Origin: Umezawaea sp049997955 | GTDB taxonomy: Bacteria > Actinomycetota > Actinomycetes > Mycobacteriales > Pseudonocardiaceae | Assembly: GCA_049997955.1 (NCBI GenBank) | Contig: JAEBDY010000018.1 | Span: 124,001 to 188,000, forward strand | DNA length: 64,000 bases | Direction: 5' to 3' | The notes under the pieces: generated by a model | Seen by the model: only the letters and a program-made list of their open reading frames with translations | Told to the model about the DNA's origin: nothing | The model's database searches: none | Made by a program: the position numbers and the translations under genes | In this document: positions 51,056 to 59,192 of the stretch, piece after piece | How the letters are laid out: each line of letters opens with the position of its first letter | Numbering within the stretch: position 1 is the stretch's first letter

Positions 51056-51620
51056 CCGGGTTCTCTCCCGCCATGCGGTAGGCCCCGTCCTCCAAGCGCC
51101 GGATCAGCCTGTGCGTCCACTCCGAACGGCTGTCCGCGGTGTGGATCCACAACCCGAGGACCTCCCCGACCGGACCCCAGGTGTCAAGGTCCGTGCCGGG
51201 GGGCAGGTCGCCGGTGATGCTCGCGCGCCACTGGTCCATCGCCTCGGCGCGCTGCCGCAGCAGGTCGATGGCCTCGGCGCGGGAGAGGTCCTCGATGAGG
51301 CCGACCGCCGCGGCGAGGAGGTCGAGCCGGGGATCCCGGTGCGCGAGCGCGGAGCGGAGCAGCGCGAGGTAAGCGCTTTCGCCTTCGGCGGTGACCTCGT
51401 ACTCCATGCGCGGCGGTCCACCGGCTTTGCTCGGCGTGGTGTCGTGCACGACCAGCAGGCCTTCACCCGTCATGGCCTTGAGCGCGTGGTACACCGACCC
51501 GGACTTGGCGTTGGACCACTCGTGAGCGCCCCACGCCTCCAGGTCGGCTCGGACCTGGTAGCCGTGCGCCCGTGCCCGGCGCCGCACGGCGCCGAGCACG
51601 AGGAGTCGAACCGCCGACAT
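51024..51620 (-). CDS. PadR-family regulator
   Basis: A 198-residue regulator with the PadR winged helix (LLVLGAVRRRARAHGYQVRADLEAWGAHEWSNAKSGSVYHALKAMTGEGLL) and a C-terminal dimerisation helix of the Vir type (LALLRSALAHRDPRLDLL). GGGAG lies before the ATG. It is 23 bases downstream of a VOC-family gene and likely co-transcribed with it. The twin palindromes upstream of the VOC gene are candidate operators. Confidence 0.9.
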   Translation of the reverse strand: MSAVRLLVLGAVRRRARAHGYQVRADLEAWGAHEWSNAKSGSVYHALKAMTGEGLLVVHDTTPSKAGGPPRMEYEVTAEGESAYLALLRSALAHRDPRLDLLAAAVGLIEDLSRAEAIDLLRQRAEAMDQWRASITGDLPPGTDLDTWGPVGEVLGLWIHTADSRSEWTHRLIRRLEDGAYRMAGENPVSSDPARGRG

Positions 51621-51643
51621 GGTTCTCCCGTCTTCCGGGCCGG

Positions 51644-52027
51644 TCAGGCCGCGGTGTTCACCCACCAGAGGGCGCCGAACGCGACGAAGCCGCCCATCCG
51701 GCTCCCATCATCCTGGGCCGCCACGTCCATGACGGGATGGGCTCCCCCGGCGACCGCCCTGGCGTAGGCGGCCTCGGCGTCCGGCACCACCAGCCACAGC
51801 TGGATGTGCGACGGCTCGTCGGGGACCCGCCTGCACTGGCCGCCGTCGGGACCCGAGTCGGCGAAAAACAGCGCCGAGGTCCCGATGCGCGCCTCGGCGT
51901 GCACCACCCGCTCCGGATCCGCGGGCAGGGGGACGACGTTGGACACCTCGGCGTCGAAGGCGTTCTTGAGGAAATCGACGAACGGGCGGGCGCTCTCCAC
52001 CATCACGTAGGGCGTCAAGGTCGACAT
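51644..52027 (-). CDS. VOC/glyoxalase-family protein
   Basis: A 127-residue protein with two beta-alpha-beta-beta-beta repeats: LTPYVMVESARPFVDFLKNAFDAEV, then HAEARIGTSALFFADSG and PSHIQLWLVVPDAEAAYARAVAGGAHPVMDVAAQDDGSRMGGF. This is the PhnB-like/glyoxalase-type pattern; it may be an enzyme or a resistance binding protein. AGGAG is 11 bases before the ATG at 52027. First gene of a VOC-PadR operon. Confidence 0.88.
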   Translation of the reverse strand: MSTLTPYVMVESARPFVDFLKNAFDAEVSNVVPLPADPERVVHAEARIGTSALFFADSGPDGGQCRRVPDEPSHIQLWLVVPDAEAAYARAVAGGAHPVMDVAAQDDGSRMGGFVAFGALWWVNTAA

Positions 52028-52051
52028 GGGCCGAATCACTCCTCACCGGAC

Positions 52052-52125
52052 TAACCAAATTTGGCTACTCGGTCAGGCTAGCGCTCAACGCGACGAGCCG
52101 CTAGCCAAATTTGGCTAGCGGCTCG
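52052..52125. promoter_or_regulatory. Twin palindromic operators upstream of VOC-PadR
   Basis: A perfect 32-base palindrome covers 52094-52125 (core TAGCCAAATTTGGCTA) and a second copy of the 16-base core with one change, TAACCAAATTTGGCTA, lies at 52052-52067. Their centres are exactly 50 bases apart. They flank the promoter of the VOC-PadR operon, and the long copy also sits just after the stop of the upstream Lrp gene, where its transcript could fold as a terminator. Binding by PadR is inferred. Confidence 0.65.
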
Positions 52126-52140
52126 AAGTGGGGTTCGGGC

Positions 52141-52590
52141 TCACACCGCGGGCGGGCGGTCCTCGTACGGCGTCGACAGCACCACGGTCGTCCTCGTCGA
52201 CACGTTGGCGGCCTCGCGGATCTGCCGCAGCAGGTCCTCCAGCGCGGACGGCGACGCCACCCGCACGCGCAGCACGTAGGACGCGTCGCCCGCCACCGAG
52301 TAGCACGCCTCGATCTGCGGCAGGTGCTCCAGGCGCTTCGGGTAGTCGTCCGGCGCGGCGGGATCGATCGGCGTGATCGAGATGAACGCGCTGAGCGGCA
52401 GACCGATCTCGTCGCCGTCCAGGCGGGCGCTGTAGCCGAGCAGGACGCCGCGCTGCTCCAGGCGCTTCACGCGCTGGTGCACCGCCGAGACGCTCAGCCC
52501 CACGCGTTCGGCGAGGTCGGTGAAGCTGCACCTGCCGTCGGCGGCCAACTGCCTGAGGATCGCCCGGTCGATGGGCTCCAGGGCCGTCAC
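52141..52590 (-). CDS. Lrp/AsnC-family regulator
   Basis: A 149-residue regulator: N-terminal helix-turn-helix (LEPIDRAILRQLAADGRCSFTDLAERVGLSVSAVHQRVKRLEQRGVL) and a C-terminal RAM domain (IEACYSVAGDASYVLRVRVAS). Its GTG overlaps the stop of the M24 peptidase as GTGA. Lrp-type proteins often control amino-acid or peptide use, which fits co-transcription with a proline peptidase. Confidence 0.93.
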   Translation of the reverse strand: MTALEPIDRAILRQLAADGRCSFTDLAERVGLSVSAVHQRVKRLEQRGVLLGYSARLDGDEIGLPLSAFISITPIDPAAPDDYPKRLEHLPQIEACYSVAGDASYVLRVRVASPSALEDLLRQIREAANVSTRTTVVLSTPYEDRPPAV

Positions 52591-53717
52591 GCGGGGAGCA
52601 CCACCAGCTCGTGCGGCCGGTTGTTGACGCTCTCCGCGCCCGACTCGGTGGCGATCACGATGTCCTCGATGCGGGCGCCCCAGCGGCCGGGGAGGTAGAT
52701 GCCGGGCTCGACGCTGAACGCCATGCCCGGTTCGAGCGGCAGGTCGTTGCCGCCGACGATGTACGGCTCCTCGTGCACGTCCAGGCCGATCCCGTGTCCC
52801 GTGCGGTGCACGAAGTACTCGCCGAAACCCGCGTCGGCGATGACCGTGCGGGCGGCGGCGTCGACCTCGGACGCGGTCACGCCGGGGCGGACGGCGTCGA
52901 CGGCGGCCTGCTGCGCGGCCTGGAGCACCGCGTAGGTGGGGCGCACGTCGTCGAAGCGCGGCTCGCCGACGGAGTAGGTGCGGGTGGAGTCGGAGCAGTA
53001 GCCCTCGGCGACCGGGCCGCCGATGTCGACCACGACCACGTCACCGGCCTCGATCACCCGGTCGGACAGGCCGTGGTGCGGGCTGGCGCCGTTCGGGCCG
53101 GAGCCGACGATGACGAACTCGGCGACGGTGTGGCCCTCCTCGACGATGGCGGCGGCGATGTCAGCGCCGACCTCGGCCTCGGTGCGGCCCGCGCGCAACC
53201 ACTCGCCGACGCGGGCGTGCACGCGGTCGATCGCCGCGCCCGCCTTGCGCAGCGCGGCGATCTCCACGGCGTCCTTGCGCATCCGCAGCTCGCGCAGCAC
53301 CGGCCCGGCGAGCACCTGCTCGCCACCGATCGCGTCGCGCAGGGCGAGGGTGTGCAGCGCGGGCATCATGTCCGCCACGGCGGTCTTCTTCGCCTTGACC
53401 AACGCCCGCGTGACGAGCTCGTACGGGTCCTCGCCGTCGACCCACGTCGCGACCTCGACGCCCAGCTCGTCGGTCGGCAGCCCCGCGTAGCCCGGCGCCT
53501 CCAGCTTCGGCACGACCAGCACCGGCGTGCCGCCGACCGGCAGCACCAGGCACGTGAGCCGCTCGAACGACGTGCCGCCCACACCGAGCAGGTAGGCGAG
53601 GTCCGAGCCGGGCGAGATCAGCAGCGCGTCCACGTCGGCCGCCGCCGCGGCCGTGCCCGCGCGGTCCAGGCGGGCGCGCAGCGCGTCAACATCGATGGGG
53701 CCAAGGCTTGTCGACAT
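52587..53717 (-). CDS. M24 aminopeptidase P-like (Xaa-Pro peptidase)
   Basis: A 376-residue cytoplasmic metallopeptidase. The N-terminal creatinase-like domain spans about 1-140, and the pita-bread domain follows, with metal ligands in VVDIGGPVAEGYCSDSTRTY, HRTGHGIGLDVHE, FSVEPGIYLPG and RIEDIVI. It would cleave Xaa-Pro bonds in peptides. ATG at 53717, coupled to the Lrp gene, divergent from the exonuclease with 42 bases between. Confidence 0.92.
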   Translation of the reverse strand: MSTSLGPIDVDALRARLDRAGTAAAAADVDALLISPGSDLAYLLGVGGTSFERLTCLVLPVGGTPVLVVPKLEAPGYAGLPTDELGVEVATWVDGEDPYELVTRALVKAKKTAVADMMPALHTLALRDAIGGEQVLAGPVLRELRMRKDAVEIAALRKAGAAIDRVHARVGEWLRAGRTEAEVGADIAAAIVEEGHTVAEFVIVGSGPNGASPHHGLSDRVIEAGDVVVVDIGGPVAEGYCSDSTRTYSVGEPRFDDVRPTYAVLQAAQQAAVDAVRPGVTASEVDAAARTVIADAGFGEYFVHRTGHGIGLDVHEEPYIVGGNDLPLEPGMAFSVEPGIYLPGRWGARIEDIVIATESGAESVNNRPHELVVLPA

Positions 53718-53759
53718 GCCGCCGAGCCTAGTGGGCCACGGTCTGGCAGTCTTGCCGCC

Positions 53760-54701
53760 GTGGCCCAACCCCTCGTGCTCCTCGACTCCGCCAGCCTGTA
53801 CTTCCGCGCCTTCTACGCGCTGCCCGAATCGATGACCGCGCCGGACGGCACACCGATCAACGCGGTGCGCGGATTCGTCGACACGATCGCGCGCGTCATC
53901 ACCGAACGCCACGCGGGAAGGCTGGTCGCGTGCATGGACGCCGACTGGCGCCCGGAGTTCCGCACCGCCGCGCTGCCGTCGTACAAGGCGCACCGCGTGG
54001 CCGCGTCGGCGACCGACGGATCGGAAGAGGTGCCGGACACGCTGACGCCGCAGGTCCCGATCATCATGGACGTGCTGGACGCGGTCGGCATCTGCACCGC
54101 CGAAGCCACCGGCTACGAGGCCGACGACGTCATCGGCGCGCTGGCGCACCACGAGAAGACCGACCCGGTCGAGGTCGTGACGGGCGACCGCGACCTGTTC
54201 CAGGTCGTGCGCGACTCCCCCACCGCCGTGCGCGTCCTGTACGTCGGCCGCGGCTGGTCGAAGGCGGAGTTGCTGGGACCGGAGGAACTCGCGGCGAAGT
54301 ACTCGCTGCCGGTGGAATCCGCGGGCGAGGCCTACGCGGCCATGGCGGTGCTGCGCGGCGACCCGTCCGACGGCCTGCCCGGCGTCGCGGGCATCGGCGA
54401 GAAGACGGCAGCGAAACTGATCACCGAGTTCGGATCGCTGGAAGCGGTCCTGGCGGCGGTGACGGATCCGCGCGACCGAAAGCTGACCACTCGGGCGCGC
54501 AACAGCCTGATCGCCGCGGAGTCCTACCTGGCTGCCGCGCCGACGGTGGTGAACGTGGCGGTGGACGCGCCGGTCGTGCTGGACCGACCTGATGCCGTTC
54601 CCGCTCGACCGGTGGACCCGGACCGGGTGGCGGAGTTGGGGAAGCGCTGGGGCCTGGGAAGTTCACTGCCACGACTGGTGTCGGCACTGGAACGCCGGTA
54701 G
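53760..54701 (+). CDS. Stand-alone 5'-3' exonuclease (PolI N-terminal type)
   Basis: A 313-residue FEN-like nuclease related to the N-terminal domain of DNA polymerase I. Metal-binding acidic residues lie in LLDSASLYFRAFYALP, ACMDADWRPEFR, EADDVIGALA and TGDRDLFQ. The helix-hairpin-helix GLPGVAGIGEKTAAKLI follows. It begins with GTG at 53760 with no ribosome site; CAGTCT 7 bases upstream may be a leaderless -10. Many actinobacteria carry such a separate exonuclease. It probably acts on flaps or RNA primers. Confidence 0.93.
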   Translation: MAQPLVLLDSASLYFRAFYALPESMTAPDGTPINAVRGFVDTIARVITERHAGRLVACMDADWRPEFRTAALPSYKAHRVAASATDGSEEVPDTLTPQVPIIMDVLDAVGICTAEATGYEADDVIGALAHHEKTDPVEVVTGDRDLFQVVRDSPTAVRVLYVGRGWSKAELLGPEELAAKYSLPVESAGEAYAAMAVLRGDPSDGLPGVAGIGEKTAAKLITEFGSLEAVLAAVTDPRDRKLTTRARNSLIAAESYLAAAPTVVNVAVDAPVVLDRPDAVPARPVDPDRVAELGKRWGLGSSLPRLVSALERR

Positions 54702-54824
54702 GGATTTGGTCAGCGGGCCGACCCGGCCGGGCAGGCGGGGGGCGAGGGACGGTAGAGGTGGCGCACCAACACCTGCCGCGCAGTCCGGGTGACCCACCAC
54801 CTACCTGATGCCGGCGTCCTGGTC

Positions 54825-54943
54825 GTGGCCGATTTTACTCGGGGGATTTGACCCTTAAAATTGGAGATCGGGCAGGCTTTCGGGACTGCCCTTTTAGCCC
54901 GATCAAGGGTCAAATCAAGGGGTCCCCGAGTCAAATCGGCCAC
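54825..54943. repeat. 119-base nested palindromic element
   Basis: Terminal 20-base inverted repeats GTGGCCGATTTTACTCGGGG (54825-54844) and its complement (54924-54943) differ at one base. Inside are a perfect 12-base pair GATTTGACCCTT (54845-54856) / AAGGGTCAAATC (54905-54916), a perfect 8-base pair GATCGGGC (54866-54873) / GCCCGATC (54897-54904), and an apical GGGCAG / CTGCCC followed by TTTT. The whole could fold as a single arm. The shape is like a MITE with terminal inverted repeats; no clear target duplication is seen. Confidence 0.75.
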
Positions 54944-55110
54944 AGCACGGCGGCGGCTGGGCCAGTGCTGTGGTGTTCGGGAGCCGCCATCGGCTGCTCG
55001 CGGTCGATGGAAGTCGTAGTCGACTGCGTGCGGCCGCTGCGAGCCATCACCCACGGCTCGTCGGACCCGCGCGTAGAGGTCGCGGTGGTTCCGCCGACGC
55101 CACCCCGCTC

Positions 55111-55181
55111 GCGCAATTGTCTCGATCATTTTCCTTGATTTGTCAAGGCGGGAAAGATGCCTTGACAAACGAAGAAAAATG
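55111..55181 (-). repeat. Dispersed structured repeat, copy 2
   Basis: On the minus strand the 25-base core (stem GTCAAGG/CCTTGAC with loop CATCTTTCCCG; 55142-55166) is identical to copy 1 at 28.0 kb. The outer stem here is AT-rich: CATTTTTCTTCGTTT (55181-55167) pairs with AAATCAAGGAAAATG (55141-55127), replacing the GC-rich stem of copy 1. The tag GAGACAATTGCGC (55123-55111) follows as in copy 1. Confidence 0.75.
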
Positions 55182-55429
55182 CTGAGGACGCTTCGGATCG
55201 GGGCGGCGGAGGGGGACTGCGTCGGGTCGGGTGCGCGCTTCCGCTTGCCTGTGGCGGGTCCGATTGGTGCTTCCGCTTGGCCTCGCTGTGCCAGCGTCGT
55301 TGCTGCGCTTGGTCTTGGTCCGCCAAGTGCCGTTTCTTCAGAGTCGTCGTTGTAGTACAGGAACTACCCGAACGCCGTCATGGCTTCGACGAGCCCGTCT
55401 CGGCTGCGGTGCGCAAGGGCGCTTGTCGG

Positions 55430-56653
55430 TCACGCCACCTTTGTGGCCTGACCAAGATCGGCCAGTACCGCTTCCGCCGCCCGTCTGCCGGAGACCAGTG
55501 CGCCCTGGATGGAACTGGTGTCGCGGTGGTCGCCGCACACGTAGCGCCTGCCGCCCACCCTGACCGGCGCGCGGAAGCCGTGGGGTGCGGGCATCGCGGG
55601 CACCGCGTGGGGGATCGCGTAGCGGGCCAGCAGGTCCCACGAACTCGCGTCCACGCCGTACAGCTTCCCGACCTCTGCTCGCACGTCCGCCTCCGCGGCG
55701 GAGTCGTCCAGCACCGACGCCTGCACCAGCGGGCCGCCGGACGGAACCACCTCGGAGATCACCGCGGTGTTGGTGACCAGGCCGCCGTCGCCGTCCACGA
55801 GCAGCGTCGGGTCGCGCAGCGGTGACTCCGGCGGGCGGAAGTACCACGTGGTCACGCCGTTCCACGACGGTTCGCGCAGGCCCGGCACCAAGCGGGCCGC
55901 GGCGGTGCCGTCGGTGGCCACGACCACCGCGTCGGCGGCCACCCGTTCGCCGTCCGCGAGTTCGACGCCGTCGTCGTGCACCCGCACGACCTCCACGCCC
56001 AGGCGCACCGCGTCCTCCGGCAGCCGGGCCGCCAGTTGGCGTGGCAGCGCGGCCATGCCGTCGGCCGGCAGGGCCGCACCACCGCGGGCGAAGCTGCGCC
56101 ACACGAGGTGGAAGAAGCGCGAGGACGTGGTGAGGTCGGACTCCAGGTAGACGCCGGACAGGAACGGCCGCAGCACGGTGTTCACGGCCCGGTCGGACAG
56201 CCGCCACCGCTTCAGCTCCTCGGCGGTCGTGCGGTCGACGGAGTCCAGGATCGCGCGGTCCGGTCCGAGCCAGTCGCGTGCCGTCACCGCGGCCAGCGCG
56301 AGCAGGTCGCCCACGCCGAGCACCTGCTGCGCCAGGGCTCCCTGCCACGCGGACGGCCCGGTGCGCGGGTCGGCGAGCAGGTCGTGGCGACCGCCCTGGT
56401 GCACGAACGCGCCGGGCCGCAGCGGGCGGAGGTCCAGGGCCGCGAGGTCGAACCGCCGGACGACCTCGGGGTAGGCGGGCAGCAGGATCTGGAACCCGCG
56501 GTCCATCCGGACGCCGTCCACGACATCCGTGCGCACGCGGCCGCCGACGTCGTCACCGGCCTCCAGCACCGACACGGACACCCCGTTGCGGGACAACACC
56601 TCCGCGGCGCTGAGCCCGGCCAGTCCAGCCCCCACGATCACGACATCCGCCAT
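55430..56653 (-). CDS. FAD-dependent amine-oxidase/phytoene-desaturase-like enzyme
   Basis: A 407-residue flavoprotein. It begins with the dinucleotide-binding VVIVGAGLAGLSAAEVLSRNGVSVSVLEAGDDVGGRVRTD and ends with the second FAD motif RYVCGDHRDTSSIQGALVSGRRAAEAV. The middle has FLSGVYLESDLTTSSRFFHLVWRSFARGG, common in the actinobacterial and plant group annotated as NAD(P)-binding oxidoreductases near carotenoid desaturases. Substrate unknown. No carotenoid genes are nearby. Confidence 0.9.
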   Translation of the reverse strand: MADVVIVGAGLAGLSAAEVLSRNGVSVSVLEAGDDVGGRVRTDVVDGVRMDRGFQILLPAYPEVVRRFDLAALDLRPLRPGAFVHQGGRHDLLADPRTGPSAWQGALAQQVLGVGDLLALAAVTARDWLGPDRAILDSVDRTTAEELKRWRLSDRAVNTVLRPFLSGVYLESDLTTSSRFFHLVWRSFARGGAALPADGMAALPRQLAARLPEDAVRLGVEVVRVHDDGVELADGERVAADAVVVATDGTAAARLVPGLREPSWNGVTTWYFRPPESPLRDPTLLVDGDGGLVTNTAVISEVVPSGGPLVQASVLDDSAAEADVRAEVGKLYGVDASSWDLLARYAIPHAVPAMPAPHGFRAPVRVGGRRYVCGDHRDTSSIQGALVSGRRAAEAVLADLGQATKVA

Positions 56654-56696
56654 GACCCGACGCTAACCGGCCCCCACCCGCGCCGCACGACAGCGG

Positions 56697-57740
56697 TCAC
56701 GAGGCGGCCACCGCCGTGCGCAGAGCGGGGACGTCGTGGCCGGCGGCGGTCAGGAGCGGACCGACCGGGCCGTCGAGCAGCGCGGCCACCAGGTCCTTGA
56801 CGCCGACCGCCGTGCCGCCGCCGTCGGCCACCCGCAGGCGGGCGGCGGTCAGGCTGCGGCGAGTGGCCGCGCCCATCGGCACGGACACACCGAACGGCTC
56901 TGGCGGCACGCGCACCACCGGCACCAGGCCGGGCAGGTCGACGCCGCGGGTGCGCAGCGCGTCCGCCGTGGCGCCGCCCGGCAGCCGCCTGCCGGTGTGC
57001 GCGACGATGCGGTCGAGCGACAGCACGCCGAGCAGGAGGTCGACGGGGTCCACTTCGGACCGACCGCGGCGGACGGCCTGGCGCTGGGCCTCGCCGGTGA
57101 CGGCCGCCAGGACCGGGGAGCTGTACCCGGAGTTCAGCCAGCGGCTGATCAGACCGGCTCGGCCGCCGAACACGCGCGCCCTGCGCAGCAGCGCCACGGA
57201 CGGGTGTTCGGACGGTTCCTCCCCTGCCGGGTCGACGGCCGCGACCACGGCGTCGCGGTCGATCCGCCGCAGCCGCAGCGCCTCCGCGGCCCGGCTGTCC
57301 CGCACGTCCAGGAGGCCGAGCAGCAGGTGCGAAGGCGTGACCGGGTCCTCCCCGGCGTGGACCAGCGCGGCGCGCAGGCACGTCCTCAGCGCCGGGGTGG
57401 GCGCGGGCAGGACGCCGCGGATCCGGCCGCCGCGGTCCCGCGTGGACCAGTGGGCTTCGCGCAGGGCCGCGGCGACGACCGCGTCGGCTTCGGCGTCCGG
57501 CGGCGCGGTCTCGTCGTCCTGGCTGACCCAGTGCGGCGGGTCGAGCGAGGCGATGACGCCCATGAGCGTGCCCGCGTCGCTCGGGCCCGACGTCAGCGCA
57601 CGTGCGGTGGGCGAGCCGGAATCCAGCATCACGAAGAGCAGGTGGTCGGTGGCGGTCGCCGCGTGGTCGAGCCGGGCGGCGCGCGCCAGGGCACGGGACA
57701 GGAGCTTGATCGCGTCGGTGGTGTGCTCGCCTGGGTGCAT
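56697..57740 (-). CDS. Double Clp-N-domain protein without ATPase
   Basis: A 347-residue protein with two Clp N-terminal (Clp_N) regions: residues about 1-150 (DAIKLLSRALARAARLDHAATATDHLLFVMLD, VHAGEDPVTPSHLLLGLLD) and about 200-345 (VTGEAQRQAVRRGRSEVDPVDLLLGVLS). There is no AAA+ module, so it is not a chaperone but could be an adaptor or a competitor for ClpC adaptors. TACCGT ends 6 bases before the ATG at 57740, so it is probably leaderless. Divergent from the two-component system. Confidence 0.8.
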   Translation of the reverse strand: MHPGEHTTDAIKLLSRALARAARLDHAATATDHLLFVMLDSGSPTARALTSGPSDAGTLMGVIASLDPPHWVSQDDETAPPDAEADAVVAAALREAHWSTRDRGGRIRGVLPAPTPALRTCLRAALVHAGEDPVTPSHLLLGLLDVRDSRAAEALRLRRIDRDAVVAAVDPAGEEPSEHPSVALLRRARVFGGRAGLISRWLNSGYSSPVLAAVTGEAQRQAVRRGRSEVDPVDLLLGVLSLDRIVAHTGRRLPGGATADALRTRGVDLPGLVPVVRVPPEPFGVSVPMGAATRRSLTAARLRVADGGGTAVGVKDLVAALLDGPVGPLLTAAGHDVPALRTAVAAS

Positions 57741-57798
57741 GGTCGAACGGTAGGAATCGACGGGCCTCCGGCGCGTGTGCCGATCGACCGCGGATCGT

Positions 57799-57830
57799 GG
57801 CCGATCGGCCATCGGGGCAGGCCGATCGGC
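57799..57830. promoter_or_regulatory. Repeated GGCCGATCGGCC palindromes
   Basis: GGCCGATCGGCC (57799-57810) and GCCGATCGGC (57821-57830) have centres 21 bases apart, two turns of the helix, in the region between the Clp-N gene and the histidine kinase. A dimeric regulator such as the LuxR-type response regulator of this operon may bind here (inference). Confidence 0.45.
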
Positions 57831-57880
57831 GCGTTCCGCTGTGCGAGGATCGGATTCCGGCGAGCGCTCGTGGAGGACTG

Positions 57881-59188
57881 GTGCGGCAGATCCCGTCGTG
57901 GTGGATCGGGTGGCGCGACACGGCGTTGGTGGTGGGGGTCCTCGCACTCGGTGCGGTGCCGGGGGTTCTGGGCGAGCACGTGCCGTTGTGGACGGTGGTG
58001 CTCGCGGCCGCCGGTGGCGCGGCGCTCGTGGTGCTGCGCGGGCGGTGGCCGTTGACCTGCCTGCTGGGCACGATCCCGCTGTACGCGCTGCCGTCGCTGG
58101 TTCCCGTGCTGTGCACGGCCGTCATCGCGTTCACCGCGGGCAGGCGGTCCCGGCCCGCGTGGCGGTTCTGGCTGGCCGTCGTGGCCACGGGCGCGGGCGG
58201 GATGCTGCTGTCGGTGCTCACCGAGGAGGAGCGGAGCGGCGAACTCCTCGCCCTCGCCGCGGGTTCCTTCGCGTTCCTGGTCGGGATCCCGGCGCTGGCG
58301 GGCACGCTGCTCGGCGGTCGGCGACCGATGGTGCGGCTGCTCAAGGAGCGCAACGACTACCTGGAACGAGCACGGGCGCTGACGGCCGCGCAGGCGCGGG
58401 TGGACGAGCGCACGCGCATCGCGGGCGAGATGCACGACCTGCTCGGCCACCGGCTCAGCCTGATCTCCCTGCACGCGGGCGCGCTCGAACTCGGCACCGC
58501 CGACGCCGAGCCCAAGGTGAGCGGTCAAGCCCGGCTGCTGCGCACCACCGCGGGCACGGCGCTGTCCGAGCTGCGGCAGATCCTCGGCGTGCTGGGCGTG
58601 TCGTCGGAGGGGCTGGACGAGAACAGCGGCACCCGTGCCGACCTGGCGGCGCTGGTGGACGAGTCGCGCCGCGCCGGGGTGGACGTGACCCTGGTGTGGT
58701 CGGGCGGCGACCTGGACGACGTGGACGCGCGGACCCGGTACGCCGTGCACCGGGCGGTGCGCGAAGGCCTGACGAACGTCCACCGGCACGCGCGCACGGC
58801 GCGGACGACCGTGGAGGTGCGCCGCGGCGAGGACCGGGTGCGGGCGATCGTGGTGAACGGCCCGGAGACCGAGGTCCGGCGGACGCCGCCGGGCACCCGG
58901 CGCGGGCTCGCGGGGCTGGAGGAGCGCTCGGCGCTGCTGGGCGGCTCGTTCGCCGCCCGCGCCACCCCGGACCGGGGGTTCCAGCTGGTCGTGGACCTGC
59001 CGGTGCGCCCCGGCGGGCCCGCGCCGGACGACGTGGCCCCGGTGCTGGGCGTCGAACCGCCGGAGGTGATCACCGCGCAGGTGCTCACCATGCCCCGGCT
59101 GATCGGCACGGGCTGCCTGGCGGTGCTGCTCGCCGCCCCGTTCGCGGTGGCGCTGGTGGGGCTGGTGATCTGGCTCGTCGTAAGGTGA
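57881..59188 (+). CDS. Sensor histidine kinase (HisKA_3, NarL-group)
   Basis: A 435-residue membrane kinase. Several membrane segments (about 10-150), then the dimerisation and phosphoacceptor block GEMHDLLGHRLSLISLHAGALE with the His, and a HATPase_c domain (REGLTNVHRHARTARTTVEV, PPGTRRGLAGLEERSALLGGSF). Unusually it ends with one more hydrophobic segment (RLIGTGCLAVLLAAPFAVALVGLVIWLVV). GTG at 57881 with GGAGG upstream. The response regulator gene starts 4 bases after its stop. Confidence 0.9.
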   Translation: MRQIPSWWIGWRDTALVVGVLALGAVPGVLGEHVPLWTVVLAAAGGAALVVLRGRWPLTCLLGTIPLYALPSLVPVLCTAVIAFTAGRRSRPAWRFWLAVVATGAGGMLLSVLTEEERSGELLALAAGSFAFLVGIPALAGTLLGGRRPMVRLLKERNDYLERARALTAAQARVDERTRIAGEMHDLLGHRLSLISLHAGALELGTADAEPKVSGQARLLRTTAGTALSELRQILGVLGVSSEGLDENSGTRADLAALVDESRRAGVDVTLVWSGGDLDDVDARTRYAVHRAVREGLTNVHRHARTARTTVEVRRGEDRVRAIVVNGPETEVRRTPPGTRRGLAGLEERSALLGGSFAARATPDRGFQLVVDLPVRPGGPAPDDVAPVLGVEPPEVITAQVLTMPRLIGTGCLAVLLAAPFAVALVGLVIWLVVR

Positions 59189-59192
59189 CGCG

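Larger units (their letters stand above)
54702..55429. other. Non-coding region with two structured elements
   Basis: About 730 bases between the convergent exonuclease and flavoprotein genes. It contains the 119-base nested palindrome and the second dispersed hairpin, listed separately. Flanking sequence has mixed codon signals and low-complexity frames; no gene could be supported. The AT content within the palindrome and around 55120-55185 is clearly above the surroundings. Confidence 0.55.

Noticed and set aside
53760..54701. Truncated DNA polymerase I
   Set aside because: Stand-alone 5'-3' exonucleases of about 300 residues are normal in actinobacteria, and no polymerase domain remains follow.
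54710..55168. Minus-strand open frame of about 150 codons across both structured repeats
   Set aside because: The frame is created by palindromic repeats, ends inside them and has no ribosome site; a similar spurious frame arises from the other copy at 28 kb.
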